Source: Roseomonas acroporae (lineage in GTDB: Bacteria; Pseudomonadota; Alphaproteobacteria; Acetobacterales; Acetobacteraceae). Taken from it: a stretch of 33,477 nucleotides of DNA. Shown one piece after another: positions 16,220-23,378 of the stretch. Each line of letters opens with the position of its first letter. The stretch's first letter is position 1. Where the stretch lies: positions 1 through 33,477 of the forward strand of contig NZ_JALPRX010000040.1 of the NCBI RefSeq assembly GCF_023223525.1, in the 5' to 3' direction. Position numbers and translations under genes: made by a program. The notes under the pieces were generated by a model, which ran no database searches, was not told where the DNA came from, and saw only the letters and a program-made list of their open reading frames with translations.

Positions 16220-16843
16220 ATGAGCACCGCGACCACGACCGAGGACCAGGTCCGCTTCTTCGAGATCGAGGAGCACGAGCATCCGGAAGGCGCCAGCACC
16301 GCGCTGGGCTTCTGGATCTACCTGATGAGCGACTGCCTCATCTTCGCGATGCTGTTCGCGGCCTATGCGGTGCTCGGCGGCAACTACGCCGCCGGGCCCG
16401 CCCCGCGCGACCTGTTCGAGCTCGACCTCGTGGCCCTCAACACGGCCATGCTGCTCTTCTCCTCGATCACCTACGGCTTCGCCATGCTGGCCATGGCGCG
16501 CGGCAAGGCGCTCCAGACGCAGCTCTGGCTGCTCGTCACCGCCGGCTTCGGCGCCGCCTTCCTCTGGATCGAGCTGCACGAATTCGCGCACCTGATCCAC
16601 ATCGGCGCCGGGCCGCAGCGCAGCGCCTTCCTCTCGGCCTTCTTCACCCTGGTGGGCACGCACGGGCTGCACGTCACCTTCGGCCTGGTCTGGATCCTGG
16701 TGATGATGGTGCAGGTCGGGCTGAAGGGGCTCGTGCCGGCCAACCGGCGGCGGCTGACCTGCCTCAGCCTGTTCTGGCACTTCCTCGACGTCATCTGGAT
16801 CGGCGTCTTCACCTTCGTCTACCTGATGGGCATGCTGCGATGA
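16220..16843 (+). CDS. cyoC: Cytochrome bo-type ubiquinol oxidase subunit III
   Basis: This 207-residue membrane protein has five predicted helices, as in E. coli CyoC (204 residues). Characteristic stretches are STALGFWIYLMSDCLIFAML near the N terminus, LWIELHEFAHLI in the middle, THGLHVTFGLVWILVMM, and the final SLFWHFLDVIWIGVFTFVYLMG. Subunit III binds no metal and stabilises the oxidase core. It starts 2 bases after the cyoB stop, and its own stop overlaps the cyoD start (ATGA at 16840), so the subunits are probably translationally coupled. Confidence 0.95.
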   Translation: MSTATTTEDQVRFFEIEEHEHPEGASTALGFWIYLMSDCLIFAMLFAAYAVLGGNYAAGPAPRDLFELDLVALNTAMLLFSSITYGFAMLAMARGKALQTQLWLLVTAGFGAAFLWIELHEFAHLIHIGAGPQRSAFLSAFFTLVGTHGLHVTFGLVWILVMMVQVGLKGLVPANRRRLTCLSLFWHFLDVIWIGVFTFVYLMGMLR

Positions 16844-17280
16844 GCCAGGACGCGCATACCGCGCACCACGACGACGTGCCGCACGCCGCCCGCCACCACG
16901 CGGCGCACGGCCACGCCGCCCATGCCCATGGCGGCCACCACGGCGACCACGGCGAGGCCCACGGCACGCTGCGCGACTACCTGATCGGCTTCCTCCTCTC
17001 GGTGGTGCTGACGGCGATCCCGTTCTGGCTGGTGATGACCCGCCCGCTCGCGGACCCGACGACGGCGGTGATCATCGTCGTCTTCGCCATCGTGCAGGTG
17101 CTGGTCCACATGGTCTACTTCCTGCACATGAACGGCCGCGCCGAGGGCGGCTGGACGATGACGGCGCTGATCTTCACCATCATCGTGGTCTTCATCACCA
17201 TCTCGGGCTCGGCCTGGGTGCTCTGGCACCTCTCCGACAACATGATGCCGATGTCGCACGGGATGCCCGCCCGCCCTTGA
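16840..17280 (+). CDS. cyoD: Cytochrome bo-type ubiquinol oxidase subunit IV with His-rich N-terminus
   Basis: The predicted protein has 146 residues. The C-terminal part (about 43-135) is a normal CyoD with three helices, including VQVLVHMVYFLHMNGRAEGGW and IVVFITISGSAWVLWHL. The first 42 residues are unusual: 14 of the first 41 are histidine, arranged in HH pairs and HxH/AAH runs with several Asp, as in metal-binding tails. E. coli CyoD has about 109 residues and no such tail, though shorter His-rich tails occur in other CyoD proteins. The N terminus of CyoD faces the cytoplasm, so copper or other metal buffering near the oxidase is conceivable; this is inference. The gene overlaps cyoC by ATGA and surf1 by TTGA. 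Confidence 0.93.
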   Translation: MSQDAHTAHHDDVPHAARHHAAHGHAAHAHGGHHGDHGEAHGTLRDYLIGFLLSVVLTAIPFWLVMTRPLADPTTAVIIVVFAIVQVLVHMVYFLHMNGRAEGGWTMTALIFTIIVVFITISGSAWVLWHLSDNMMPMSHGMPARP

Positions 17281-18068
17281 GCCGGCGGGCCTCCCCGGCC
17301 CCTTCCCGGGCGCCGTGGCTGATCGGCGCCGGGGCGCTGCTGCTGGCCGCCGCGTTCCTCGCCCTCGGCGCCTGGCAGGTGGAGCGGCGGGCGTGGAAGC
17401 ACGCCCTGATCGCCCGGGTCGAGGCGGCGCTCGTCGCCGCCCCCGTTCCGGCCCCCGGCCCGGCCGCCTGGGCGGGGATCGGGCCGGCCGACGCCTACCG
17501 GCGCGTCACCGCCGAGGGCGACTTCCTGCACGACCGCGAGACCCTGGTCCGCGCGACCACCGAACTCGGCAGCGGCTACTGGGTGCTGACGCCGCTGCGC
17601 ACGCCGGGCTTCACCGTGCTCGTCAACCGCGGCTTCGTGCCGCCCGGGCGCCGGGAGCCGGCCACCCGGCCGGAGCCGGCCCCGTCCGGACCGGTGCGCG
17701 TCACCGGCCTGCTGCGCCTCACCGAGCCGGGAGGGGGCTTCCTGCGCGACAACCGCCCGGCGGAGGGGCGTTGGTACTCGCGCGACGTGGCCGCCATCGG
17801 CGCGGCGCGCGCGCTGCCCGGCCCGGTTGCCCCCCGACCCCTCGCCCCCTATTTCATCGACGCCGATCCGGTGCCCGGCCGGGCGCTGCCGGTCGGGGGC
17901 CTCACCGTGATCCGCTTCGCCGACAACCACCTGATCTACGCGCTGACCTGGTTCGGCCTGGCCCTCCTCAGCCTCGGCGGGGGCTGGATCGCGCTGCGCC
18001 GGCGCGGGGACGCGTCGGGGGTGGACAGGGGGGAGGCCGAAGGAGAGGGCGGCGGAGGGAAGGCATGA
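17277..18068 (+). CDS. SURF1 family oxidase assembly protein (Surf1q-like)
   Basis: The predicted protein has 263 residues and the SURF1/Shy1 layout: an N-terminal helix (about 13-32, ending in the family motif LGAWQVERRAWK), a periplasmic domain, and a C-terminal helix (about 222-243) preceded by the conserved FADNHLIYALTWFGLA. Other family marks are GxGYWVLTPL and VLVNRGFVPPGRR. SURF1 proteins help insert haem into the active site of haem-copper oxidases. Paracoccus denitrificans has a dedicated version (Surf1q) for its quinol oxidase, and the position here suggests the same role for Cyo. The likely start is a TTG at 17277 sharing bases with the cyoD TGA stop; no ATG or GTG precedes the first helix in this frame. 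Confidence 0.9.
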   Translation: MSRRASPAPSRAPWLIGAGALLLAAAFLALGAWQVERRAWKHALIARVEAALVAAPVPAPGPAAWAGIGPADAYRRVTAEGDFLHDRETLVRATTELGSGYWVLTPLRTPGFTVLVNRGFVPPGRREPATRPEPAPSGPVRVTGLLRLTEPGGGFLRDNRPAEGRWYSRDVAAIGAARALPGPVAPRPLAPYFIDADPVPGRALPVGGLTVIRFADNHLIYALTWFGLALLSLGGGWIALRRRGDASGVDRGEAEGEGGGGKA

Positions 18069-19507
18069 CCGTCCCGCTGGCGGTCCCCGGCCCGGAGCAT
18101 CCCGGCCAGGAGCGCCCCGGCCGGGACGCCGCCGGCCGCGAGCGCCCGGCGGGGGAGGGACAGCGGAACGGCCCGCCGGCCAGGGAGGCGACGACGGAGG
18201 CAGCGGAGCCGATGGCGGCGGACGCGTCCGGCCGGGTCGCGGAGGCCACGCGGCGCGACATGCGCCTGCTGGTGCAGCTCCGCTGGATCGCGGTGGGCAC
18301 GCAGCTCCTCACCATCGCGGTGGTGCAGTGGGGGCTCGGCATCGACCTGCCGCTCGCCGCGCTGCTGCCGGTGCCGGCGATGCTGGTGGCGGTCAACCTC
18401 GTCTGCATCCCGCTACTGCGCCGCCGCGCCGCGATCACCGGCACCGAGGTGGCGCTGGCGCTGCTGCTCGACGTCGCGGCGCTGGCCTGGCAGCTCCAGC
18501 AGAGCGGGGGGGTGAGCAACCCCTTCGCCTCGCTCTTCCTGCTGCACGTGGTGATCGGCGCGCTGCTGCTGGAGCCGCGCCTGAGCTGGACGGTGCTCGG
18601 CGCCTGCGCCTTCGCCATCCTGTCGCTGGTGCTCAACTCGCAGCCGCTGGACCTGCCGCCGCCCTACAGCGCGGATCCGTTCGGCCTGTACCTGCGCGGC
18701 AGCCTGGTCAGCCTGGCGCTGATCGCCGGGCTGCTGTTCCTGCTGGTCACCCGCATCAACCGCAGCCTGCGCGAGCGCGAGGCGGCGCTGGCCGCGAGCC
18801 GGCAGCAGGCGGCGGAGGAGAACCACATCGTCCGCATGGGCCTGCTCGCCTCGGGCGCGGCACACGAGCTCGGCACGCCGCTCTCCTCGCTCTCGGTGAT
18901 CCTCGGCGACTGGCAGCGCATGCCGCGGCTGGCCGACGACCCGGATTTCGCCGCCGACATCGCCGACATGCAGGCGGCGGTGATGCGCTGCAAGGCGATC
19001 GTCGGCAGCATCCTGATGTCGGCGGGCGAGGCGCGCGGCGTCGCGCCGACGGTAACCACCATGCGCCGGTTCCTGGACGGCATCGTGGCCGAGTGGCAGG
19101 AGGCCTGGCGCCCGGGAACCATCCGCTACGAGGACCGCTTCGGCGAGGACGTGTCCATCGTCTCCGACACCGCGCTCAAGCAGGTGATCGGCAACCTGAT
19201 CGACAACGCGATCGACGCCTCGCCGGACTGGGTGCGCATCACCGCGCGCCGCGCCGGGGAGGCGCTGCTGCTGGATGTCGAGGATCGCGGCCCGGGCTTC
19301 ACCGAGGCGGCGCTGGCCGCCTTCGGCCAGCCCTACAACTCCACCAAGGGGCGGCCGGGCGGCGGGCTCGGCCTGTTCCTGCTGGTGAACGTGCTGCGCA
19401 AGCTCGGCGGCACGGCCGAGGCGCGCAACCGCGCCGAGGGCGGCGCCCTGATCCGGCTCGTGCTGCCGCTCGGCGCCATCGCCTACGCGGAGGGGGAGCG
19501 GGCATGA
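18065..19507 (+). CDS. regB: Redox-sensing sensor histidine kinase, RegB/PrrB/ActS family
   Basis: This 480-residue membrane sensor kinase has about six helices between 70 and 230, and GGVSNPF (148-154) matches the GGxxNPF ubiquinone-site box of RegB. The phospho-acceptor is His267 in GAAHELGTPLSSLS. Cys309 in MQAAVMRCKAIVG lies 42 residues later, near the position of the redox-active Cys265 of R. capsulatus RegB (40 after His225). N box (NLIDNAIDAS), DRGPGFT and GGGLGLFL complete the ATPase domain. The ATG at 18065 overlaps the surf1 stop (ATGA). The first 50 residues are a charged Pro/Gly/Arg-rich extension, and an ATG at 18212 is an alternative start. It probably phosphorylates RegA according to quinone-pool redox state. 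Confidence 0.9.
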   Translation: MTVPLAVPGPEHPGQERPGRDAAGRERPAGEGQRNGPPAREATTEAAEPMAADASGRVAEATRRDMRLLVQLRWIAVGTQLLTIAVVQWGLGIDLPLAALLPVPAMLVAVNLVCIPLLRRRAAITGTEVALALLLDVAALAWQLQQSGGVSNPFASLFLLHVVIGALLLEPRLSWTVLGACAFAILSLVLNSQPLDLPPPYSADPFGLYLRGSLVSLALIAGLLFLLVTRINRSLREREAALAASRQQAAEENHIVRMGLLASGAAHELGTPLSSLSVILGDWQRMPRLADDPDFAADIADMQAAVMRCKAIVGSILMSAGEARGVAPTVTTMRRFLDGIVAEWQEAWRPGTIRYEDRFGEDVSIVSDTALKQVIGNLIDNAIDASPDWVRITARRAGEALLLDVEDRGPGFTEAALAAFGQPYNSTKGRPGGGLGLFLLVNVLRKLGGTAEARNRAEGGALIRLVLPLGAIAYAEGERA

Positions 19508-20043
19508 GCGGCGAGGCGCGGCGGCTGGTCATCGTCGAGGACGACGCGGCGTTCGCCCGCACCCTGCGCCGCTCCTTCGAGCGGCGGGGCTACGACGTCC
19601 TCGCCGCCGCCAGCCTGGAGGAGCTGCGGCCGCTGCTGGCCGAAGGGCAGTGCCCCGGCTTCGCCGTGGTGGACCTCAAGCTCGGCGGCACCTCCGGCCT
19701 CGCCTGCGTGCAGGCGCTGCGGGCGGCCGAGGCGGCGATGCGGATCGTCGTGCTCACCGGCTTCGCCAGCATCGCCACCGCCGTCGAGGCGATCAAGCTC
19801 GGCGCCTCCGACTACCTGGCCAAGCCCGCCACCACCGACGACATCGAGGCGGCGTTCGAGCGGGTGGGCGGCGACCCGAACGTGGCGCTGGGCACGCGCT
19901 GCTCCTCGATCAAGACGCTGGAGTGGGAGCACATCCACCAGACGCTGGTGGATACCGACTTCAACATCTCCGAGGCGGCGCGCCGCCTCGGCATGCACCG
20001 CCGCACCCTGGCGCGCAAGCTGGAGAAGCGGCACCTGCGCTGA
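19504..20043 (+). CDS. regA: Response regulator, RegA/PrrA/ActR family
   Basis: This 179-residue two-domain regulator has the usual size for RegA. The receiver domain (about 7-120) has acidic residues E12/D13/D14, phospho-acceptor D57 in VVDLKLGGTSGL, T85 and K107 (DYLAKPAT). A short linker leads to a Fis-type helix-turn-helix, NISEAARRLGMHRRTLARKL, nearly the same as the highly conserved RegA DNA-binding helix. In characterised species RegA controls respiration, terminal oxidases and carbon and nitrogen fixation. It overlaps regB by ATGA and ends the cyo cluster, which makes autoregulation and control of cyo plausible. It converges on the MocR gene across 132 bases. Confidence 0.93.
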   Translation: MSGEARRLVIVEDDAAFARTLRRSFERRGYDVLAAASLEELRPLLAEGQCPGFAVVDLKLGGTSGLACVQALRAAEAAMRIVVLTGFASIATAVEAIKLGASDYLAKPATTDDIEAAFERVGGDPNVALGTRCSSIKTLEWEHIHQTLVDTDFNISEAARRLGMHRRTLARKLEKRHLR

Positions 20044-20141
20044 CCGGCCGCCCCGGCGTCCCCGCCGGCCCACTTCCGGTAGCCCACTCCGGGGGTGGTG
20101 CCCCGGCCCGCGGCGCGGTTCCGTGCCGGGCGGCATGCCGG

Positions 20142-20178
20142 CGCGCCGGGCGGGTACGCCCGGCGCGGGAATGCCCTA
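20142..20178. terminator. Perfect 11-bp hairpin between converging regA and MocR genes
   Basis: CGCGCCGGGCG (20142-20152) pairs perfectly with CGCCCGGCGCG (20157-20167), loop GGTA. The adjoining block GCGGGAATGCCCTA ends in the MocR gene's stop codon on the minus strand. The same block with a similar hairpin closes the aldehyde dehydrogenase gene at 1097-1130. No T-run follows in either direction, so it may be a transcript-end or mRNA-stabilising repeat rather than a classical terminator. Confidence 0.5.
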
Positions 20179-21495
20179 CTCCATCTCCGGCAACTCCGCC
20201 GTGCCGCGCGCCAGCGCCGCCAGGGTGGCGAGCGCCGCGCGCAGCCGCTCCGGCCCCGGCAGGCCGAGGGCGAGCCGCACCGCCGCCGGCGCGTGCCCCG
20301 GCGCCATGGCGAAGGCGGCGCCCGGCGAGACCGCGATGCCCCGGCGCGCGGCGGCGGCGGCGAAGGCCTCGGCGCGCCAGGGCTCGGGCAGCTCCAGCCA
20401 GAGGTGGAAGGCGCGCGGGTTGGCGCGCAGGGCGAGGCCGGCCAGCGCCTCCCGCGCCAGGGCCTGGCGCCGCACCGCCTCGGCGCGCTTCTCGGCCTCC
20501 AGCGCGGCGATGCTCCCTTCGGCCAGCATCCGCCCGGCGAGGTCGCGCGCGAGGCCGGTGGCGAACCAGGCGCCGCCGCGCAGCGCCGGGGCGATGCGGC
20601 CGGCGAGCGCCGGCGGCGCCGCGACGAAGCCCAGCGTCTGGCCGGGCGAGACGCGCTTGGAGAGGCTGTCCACCAGCACCACGCGCTCCGGCGCCAGCGC
20701 CGCCAGCGGCGGCACGTCGGGTTCGAGGAAGCCGTACACCGCATCCTCCACCGCGACGAGGCCGAGCCGGCGCAGCAGCGCGGCCACCGCCGCGCGCCGC
20801 GCCGGCGGCATGGTGGTGCCGAGCGGGTTGTGCAGCACGGGCTGCAGGTAGAGCGCGTCCAGCGGCGCCGCGCGGTGGGCCGCCTCGATGGCGTCGGGGC
20901 GGATGCCGTCCTCGTCCATCGCCAGCGGCACCGGCAGGGCGCCCAGGCGCTGCGCCAGGGTGCGCGCCGTCGGGTAGCTCAGCGACTCGAAGCCGATCCG
21001 CCCGCCCGCCGGCACCAGCGCCGCGAAGCTGGCCGCGAAGGCGCCGCGCGCGCTGCCCGCCAGCAGCAGCCCGGCCGGGTCCGGCTGCCAGCCGGCGCGG
21101 CCGAGCGCCGTGGCCCAGGCCGGGTCGGCCAGCCGGCGGGCGCCCTGGTCGTCGAGCGGCGCCGGCTGCGCGGCCAGGGCGGCGAGGGCCCGGCGCACCA
21201 GCGCATCCTGCCCCGGCAGCATCGCGATGTTGGTGACGAGGTTGACCTCGCCCGTCTCGATCCACTCCGGCAGGGACGACGGGGCGCCGGGGGTGGCGCG
21301 GATGAAGGTGCCTCGCCCGACCTCGCCGGCCACCAGCCCGCGCCGGCCCAGCTCGGCATAGACGCGGCTGGCGGTGGAGGCGGCGATGCCCTGGCGGTGC
21401 GCGAATTGCCGCAGCGGCGGCAGCCGGTCGCCGGGGCGGAGCCTGCCATGCGCGATGTCGGCGGCGATGCGGTCGGCGAGGGCGTGGTAGTCCAT
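20176..21495 (-). CDS. MocR-type transcriptional regulator (GntR helix-turn-helix fused to PLP aminotransferase fold)
   Basis: The predicted protein has 439 residues. A GntR winged helix-turn-helix occupies about 1-70 (LADRIAADIAHGRLRPGDRLPPLRQFA, ending GEVGRGTFIR). A fold-type I aminotransferase domain follows, with the likely PLP-binding Lys280 in DSLSKRVSPGQ and D251 in EDAVYGFLEPD. MocR regulators sense PLP or amino-group metabolites and often control a divergent gene. The ATG at 21495 sits 5 bases after a -10-like TACAAT, suggesting leaderless translation. A TTG at 21516 in the same frame would lie upstream of that -10 and is less likely. The divergent neighbour is a DUF1127 gene. The ligand and target are unknown. 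Confidence 0.92.
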   Translation of the reverse strand: MDYHALADRIAADIAHGRLRPGDRLPPLRQFAHRQGIAASTASRVYAELGRRGLVAGEVGRGTFIRATPGAPSSLPEWIETGEVNLVTNIAMLPGQDALVRRALAALAAQPAPLDDQGARRLADPAWATALGRAGWQPDPAGLLLAGSARGAFAASFAALVPAGGRIGFESLSYPTARTLAQRLGALPVPLAMDEDGIRPDAIEAAHRAAPLDALYLQPVLHNPLGTTMPPARRAAVAALLRRLGLVAVEDAVYGFLEPDVPPLAALAPERVVLVDSLSKRVSPGQTLGFVAAPPALAGRIAPALRGGAWFATGLARDLAGRMLAEGSIAALEAEKRAEAVRRQALAREALAGLALRANPRAFHLWLELPEPWRAEAFAAAAARRGIAVSPGAAFAMAPGHAPAAVRLALGLPGPERLRAALATLAALARGTAELPEME

Positions 21496-21500
21496 GCGGC

Positions 21501-21529
21501 ATTGTACCGAGGTCAATCTTTCGATTGAA
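21501..21529 (-). promoter_or_regulatory. Putative leaderless promoter of the MocR gene
   Basis: On the minus strand, TACAAT (21506-21501; 5 of 6 consensus) is preceded by a 17-base spacer and TTCAAT (21529-21524; 3 of 6). Only GCCGC separates the -10 from the ATG at 21495, so transcription should start at or next to the A of the start codon. No ribosome site is possible in so short a leader. This is an inference from sequence only. Confidence 0.5.
21513..21528. promoter_or_regulatory. Candidate MocR operator palindrome
   Basis: TCAATC (21513-21518) and GATTGA (21523-21528) are perfect inverted repeats with a TTTC spacer. The block runs from the proposed -35 into the spacer of the MocR promoter and is about 70 bases before the DUF1127 start. 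It is the only AT-rich palindrome in this GC-rich neighbourhood, and its position fits autoregulation and control of the divergent gene. Confidence 0.5.
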
Positions 21530-21596
21530 CCGGATTATTGTGCGCGTAATGCTCCGATTCAGCCACGGCATCCTGCGCCGCGGCACGGAGCCCACC

Positions 21597-21881
21597 ATGC
21601 CTGCCTACCCGAAGACCGCCACCGATCCGCTGCCCACGCCCGCTGCCGGCAGGGCCGTCACCCGAATTGTCGGGCGGGCCGTGCCCCGCCGTGGCGGCGC
21701 CATCGGGCCGGTCCCGCCATCGGTGTCTCTCGGTGCAATCGGTGCATTGCTCCGACTCTGGCTGCACCGTGCCCGAACCCGGCGCACCCTGGCCGAACTG
21801 CCGGCGCGGCTGCGGCGCGACCTGGGTCTCGACGACGCCACCGCCCGCGAGGAGGCGGACAAGCCCTTCTGGCGCGCCTGA
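21597..21881 (+). CDS. DUF1127 domain-containing small protein
   Basis: This 94-residue basic protein has a C-terminal DUF1127 (YjiS-like) domain at about 50-90, with LLRLWLHRARTRRTLAELPARLRRDLGLDD. In DUF1127 proteins this arginine-rich helix pair is often found in small stress- or metabolism-linked proteins, and one Rhodobacter member (CcaF1) binds RNA. The ATG at 21597 has a GGAG ribosome site about 6 bases upstream. In-frame ATGs further up (at 21549, for example) would add residues with no family similarity. The first half is Pro/Arg-rich and not conserved. It is transcribed away from the MocR gene and may be its target. Confidence 0.8.
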   Translation: MPAYPKTATDPLPTPAAGRAVTRIVGRAVPRRGGAIGPVPPSVSLGAIGALLRLWLHRARTRRTLAELPARLRRDLGLDDATAREEADKPFWRA

Positions 21882-21992
21882 TTCCGGCCCGCCGGAAGCC
21901 CGCCCCCCGGAACTGGGGCCCCCCGGAACTTGCATCTCCGGCGTGGCGCCCCGGACCGGCGCCCCTGGGTGAGGGCTCCGGCCGTGCCGGCG

Positions 21993-23218
21993 TCAGCCCG
22001 GCCCCGGAACCCGGCCCGGCGCCGCCGGCGCGGCGCGTCGCCGCCGCCCCAGCCACGCCCCGGCCGCCGCCAGCGCCGCGCCTGCCACCAGCACCCCGAG
22101 CGACAGCAGCGGCCGCGCCGCGAACCAGGCCAGCGCGACCACCGCCGGCGCCAGCACCGCCGTCAGCACGAAGGCCCCGAGCAACGCCCCGAAGGCGGCG
22201 ATCTGCGACAGGATCGGCAGCACCGCGCCCAGCACGGCCAGCGGCGCCGCCACCAGCGCGAAGCCCGCGAACATCAGCAGCACGCCGACGCCGCGCAGGA
22301 TCCAGGTCAGGGCGTGGTTGGACTGCTGCTCGCGCGCGAACAGCGCGTCGGCGGCCAGCGTGCCCTCGCGCAGCACCAGGATGCGGTCGCCGGCGCGGGT
22401 CTGGTACGGGCCGAGCGCGCTCCCGAGCAACTGGCCGACCGCCGTCACCGGCTGGCGCGGCACCGCCTCCCAGGTGACGCGCAGGTCGCCGATCGCCGGC
22501 GCGGCGGGGCTGAAGCCGACATAGATCTCGCCGCCGTTGAGCTGCGCGTGGAGGCCGGTGCGCTGCCCGAATTGCGCGGCGTCGGCCGGCGTCAGCGGCA
22601 CCGGCCGCGCGCCGCCCAGCCCGTTCAGCGCCTCCGGGGGAAGCCCGATGGCGCCCACCGTCGGGTTCGTCGCCACCCAACGCGCTTCCCGCAGGCGCGG
22701 CGGCGGATTGGCGTGGCCGGGCGACTGGAAATTGGCGGAATCGATCGGCTGGTCGGACCAGACGCGCTCGTAGCGGTAGAAGGTGGTCGTGGTCTGGCCG
22801 CCGCCGAGGCGCTCCTGCGTGTTGCGGTTGCTCTGCTCGCGCCACTGGTAGATCTGCACGCGGCGGCGCAGCACCACGCCCTGGCCGGCGGCGCCGATGC
22901 CGGTCTCGGCGTCCACCGCCGGGCCGGCCGCGTTCAGCGGGCCGGTGAGGTGGACCAGTTGGCCCTGCCGGGCGGGATCGGGCCGCGCCGGGTCGATGGC
23001 GACGACCGCGCCCGCGCCCTCGCCGAGCGAGCGGGCGGTGGTGACGGCGCGTCCCTCGTTCCACCAGAGCAGCACGGCCGCCGCCAGCACCAGCAGCAGG
23101 CCGAAGCCGAGCCCGGCGACCGAGGTGCCGAGGCGTCCGGTCCAGGATCGCGTGGTCTCGGTGGTAAGGTGTCCGGCCCGAAGGGGCCGCCATCCGGGCC
23201 GTACTGGCTGTCGCTCAT
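21993..23218 (-). pseudogene. TMEM43 family membrane protein gene with an apparent 5' frameshift
   Basis: From 23090 to 21993 one frame encodes a TMEM43-like protein: a first membrane helix ending LLWWNEGRAV (the family hallmark), a large soluble domain with VQIYQWREQ and NGGEIYVGFSP, and three or four C-terminal helices (about 265-350 of the open part) with an Arg-rich end. The family N terminus, TTETTRSWTGRLGTSVAG, continues upstream in this same frame, but there is no ATG, GTG or TTG before a stop at 23229-23231. The plausible start, ATG at 23218 (MSDSQYGPDGG), is in another frame. One extra base in the run of four G at 23183-23186 would join them into about 408 residues. A GTG at 23090 would cut into the first helix. 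This is either a sequencing indel or a real lesion. Confidence 0.7.
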
Positions 23219-23315
23219 TCGTTGTCCGTCAACCTGGTGGGGAGGCGATCCCGGCGGGAGAGTCGGCGGCTGATAGCCCGTCACGCTTACGGAACCATAT
23301 CCCGGCCGTTCCGCG

Positions 23316-23362
23316 CCCCCTGCCCACCGCCCCCTGCCCACCGCTCCCTGCCCACCGCCCCT
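23316..23362. repeat. 14-bp tandem repeat, three copies plus a partial fourth
   Basis: CCCCCTGCCCACCG occurs at 23316-23329 and 23330-23343, and once more at 23344-23357 with a single change (T at 23345). A truncated copy runs to about 23362. The repeat ends just before the ribosome site GGAGGAG of the CoA ester lyase gene, so it lies in that gene's leader. A different sequence with the same 14-bp period occurs at 7556-7591. Confidence 0.8.
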
Positions 23363-23378
23363 TGGAGGAGAAGGCCCC

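Noticed and set aside
21993-23090. Taking the TMEM43-like gene as intact with a GTG start at 23090
   Set aside because: That start falls inside the first membrane helix and discards a family-typical N terminus that is plainly readable upstream in the same frame.
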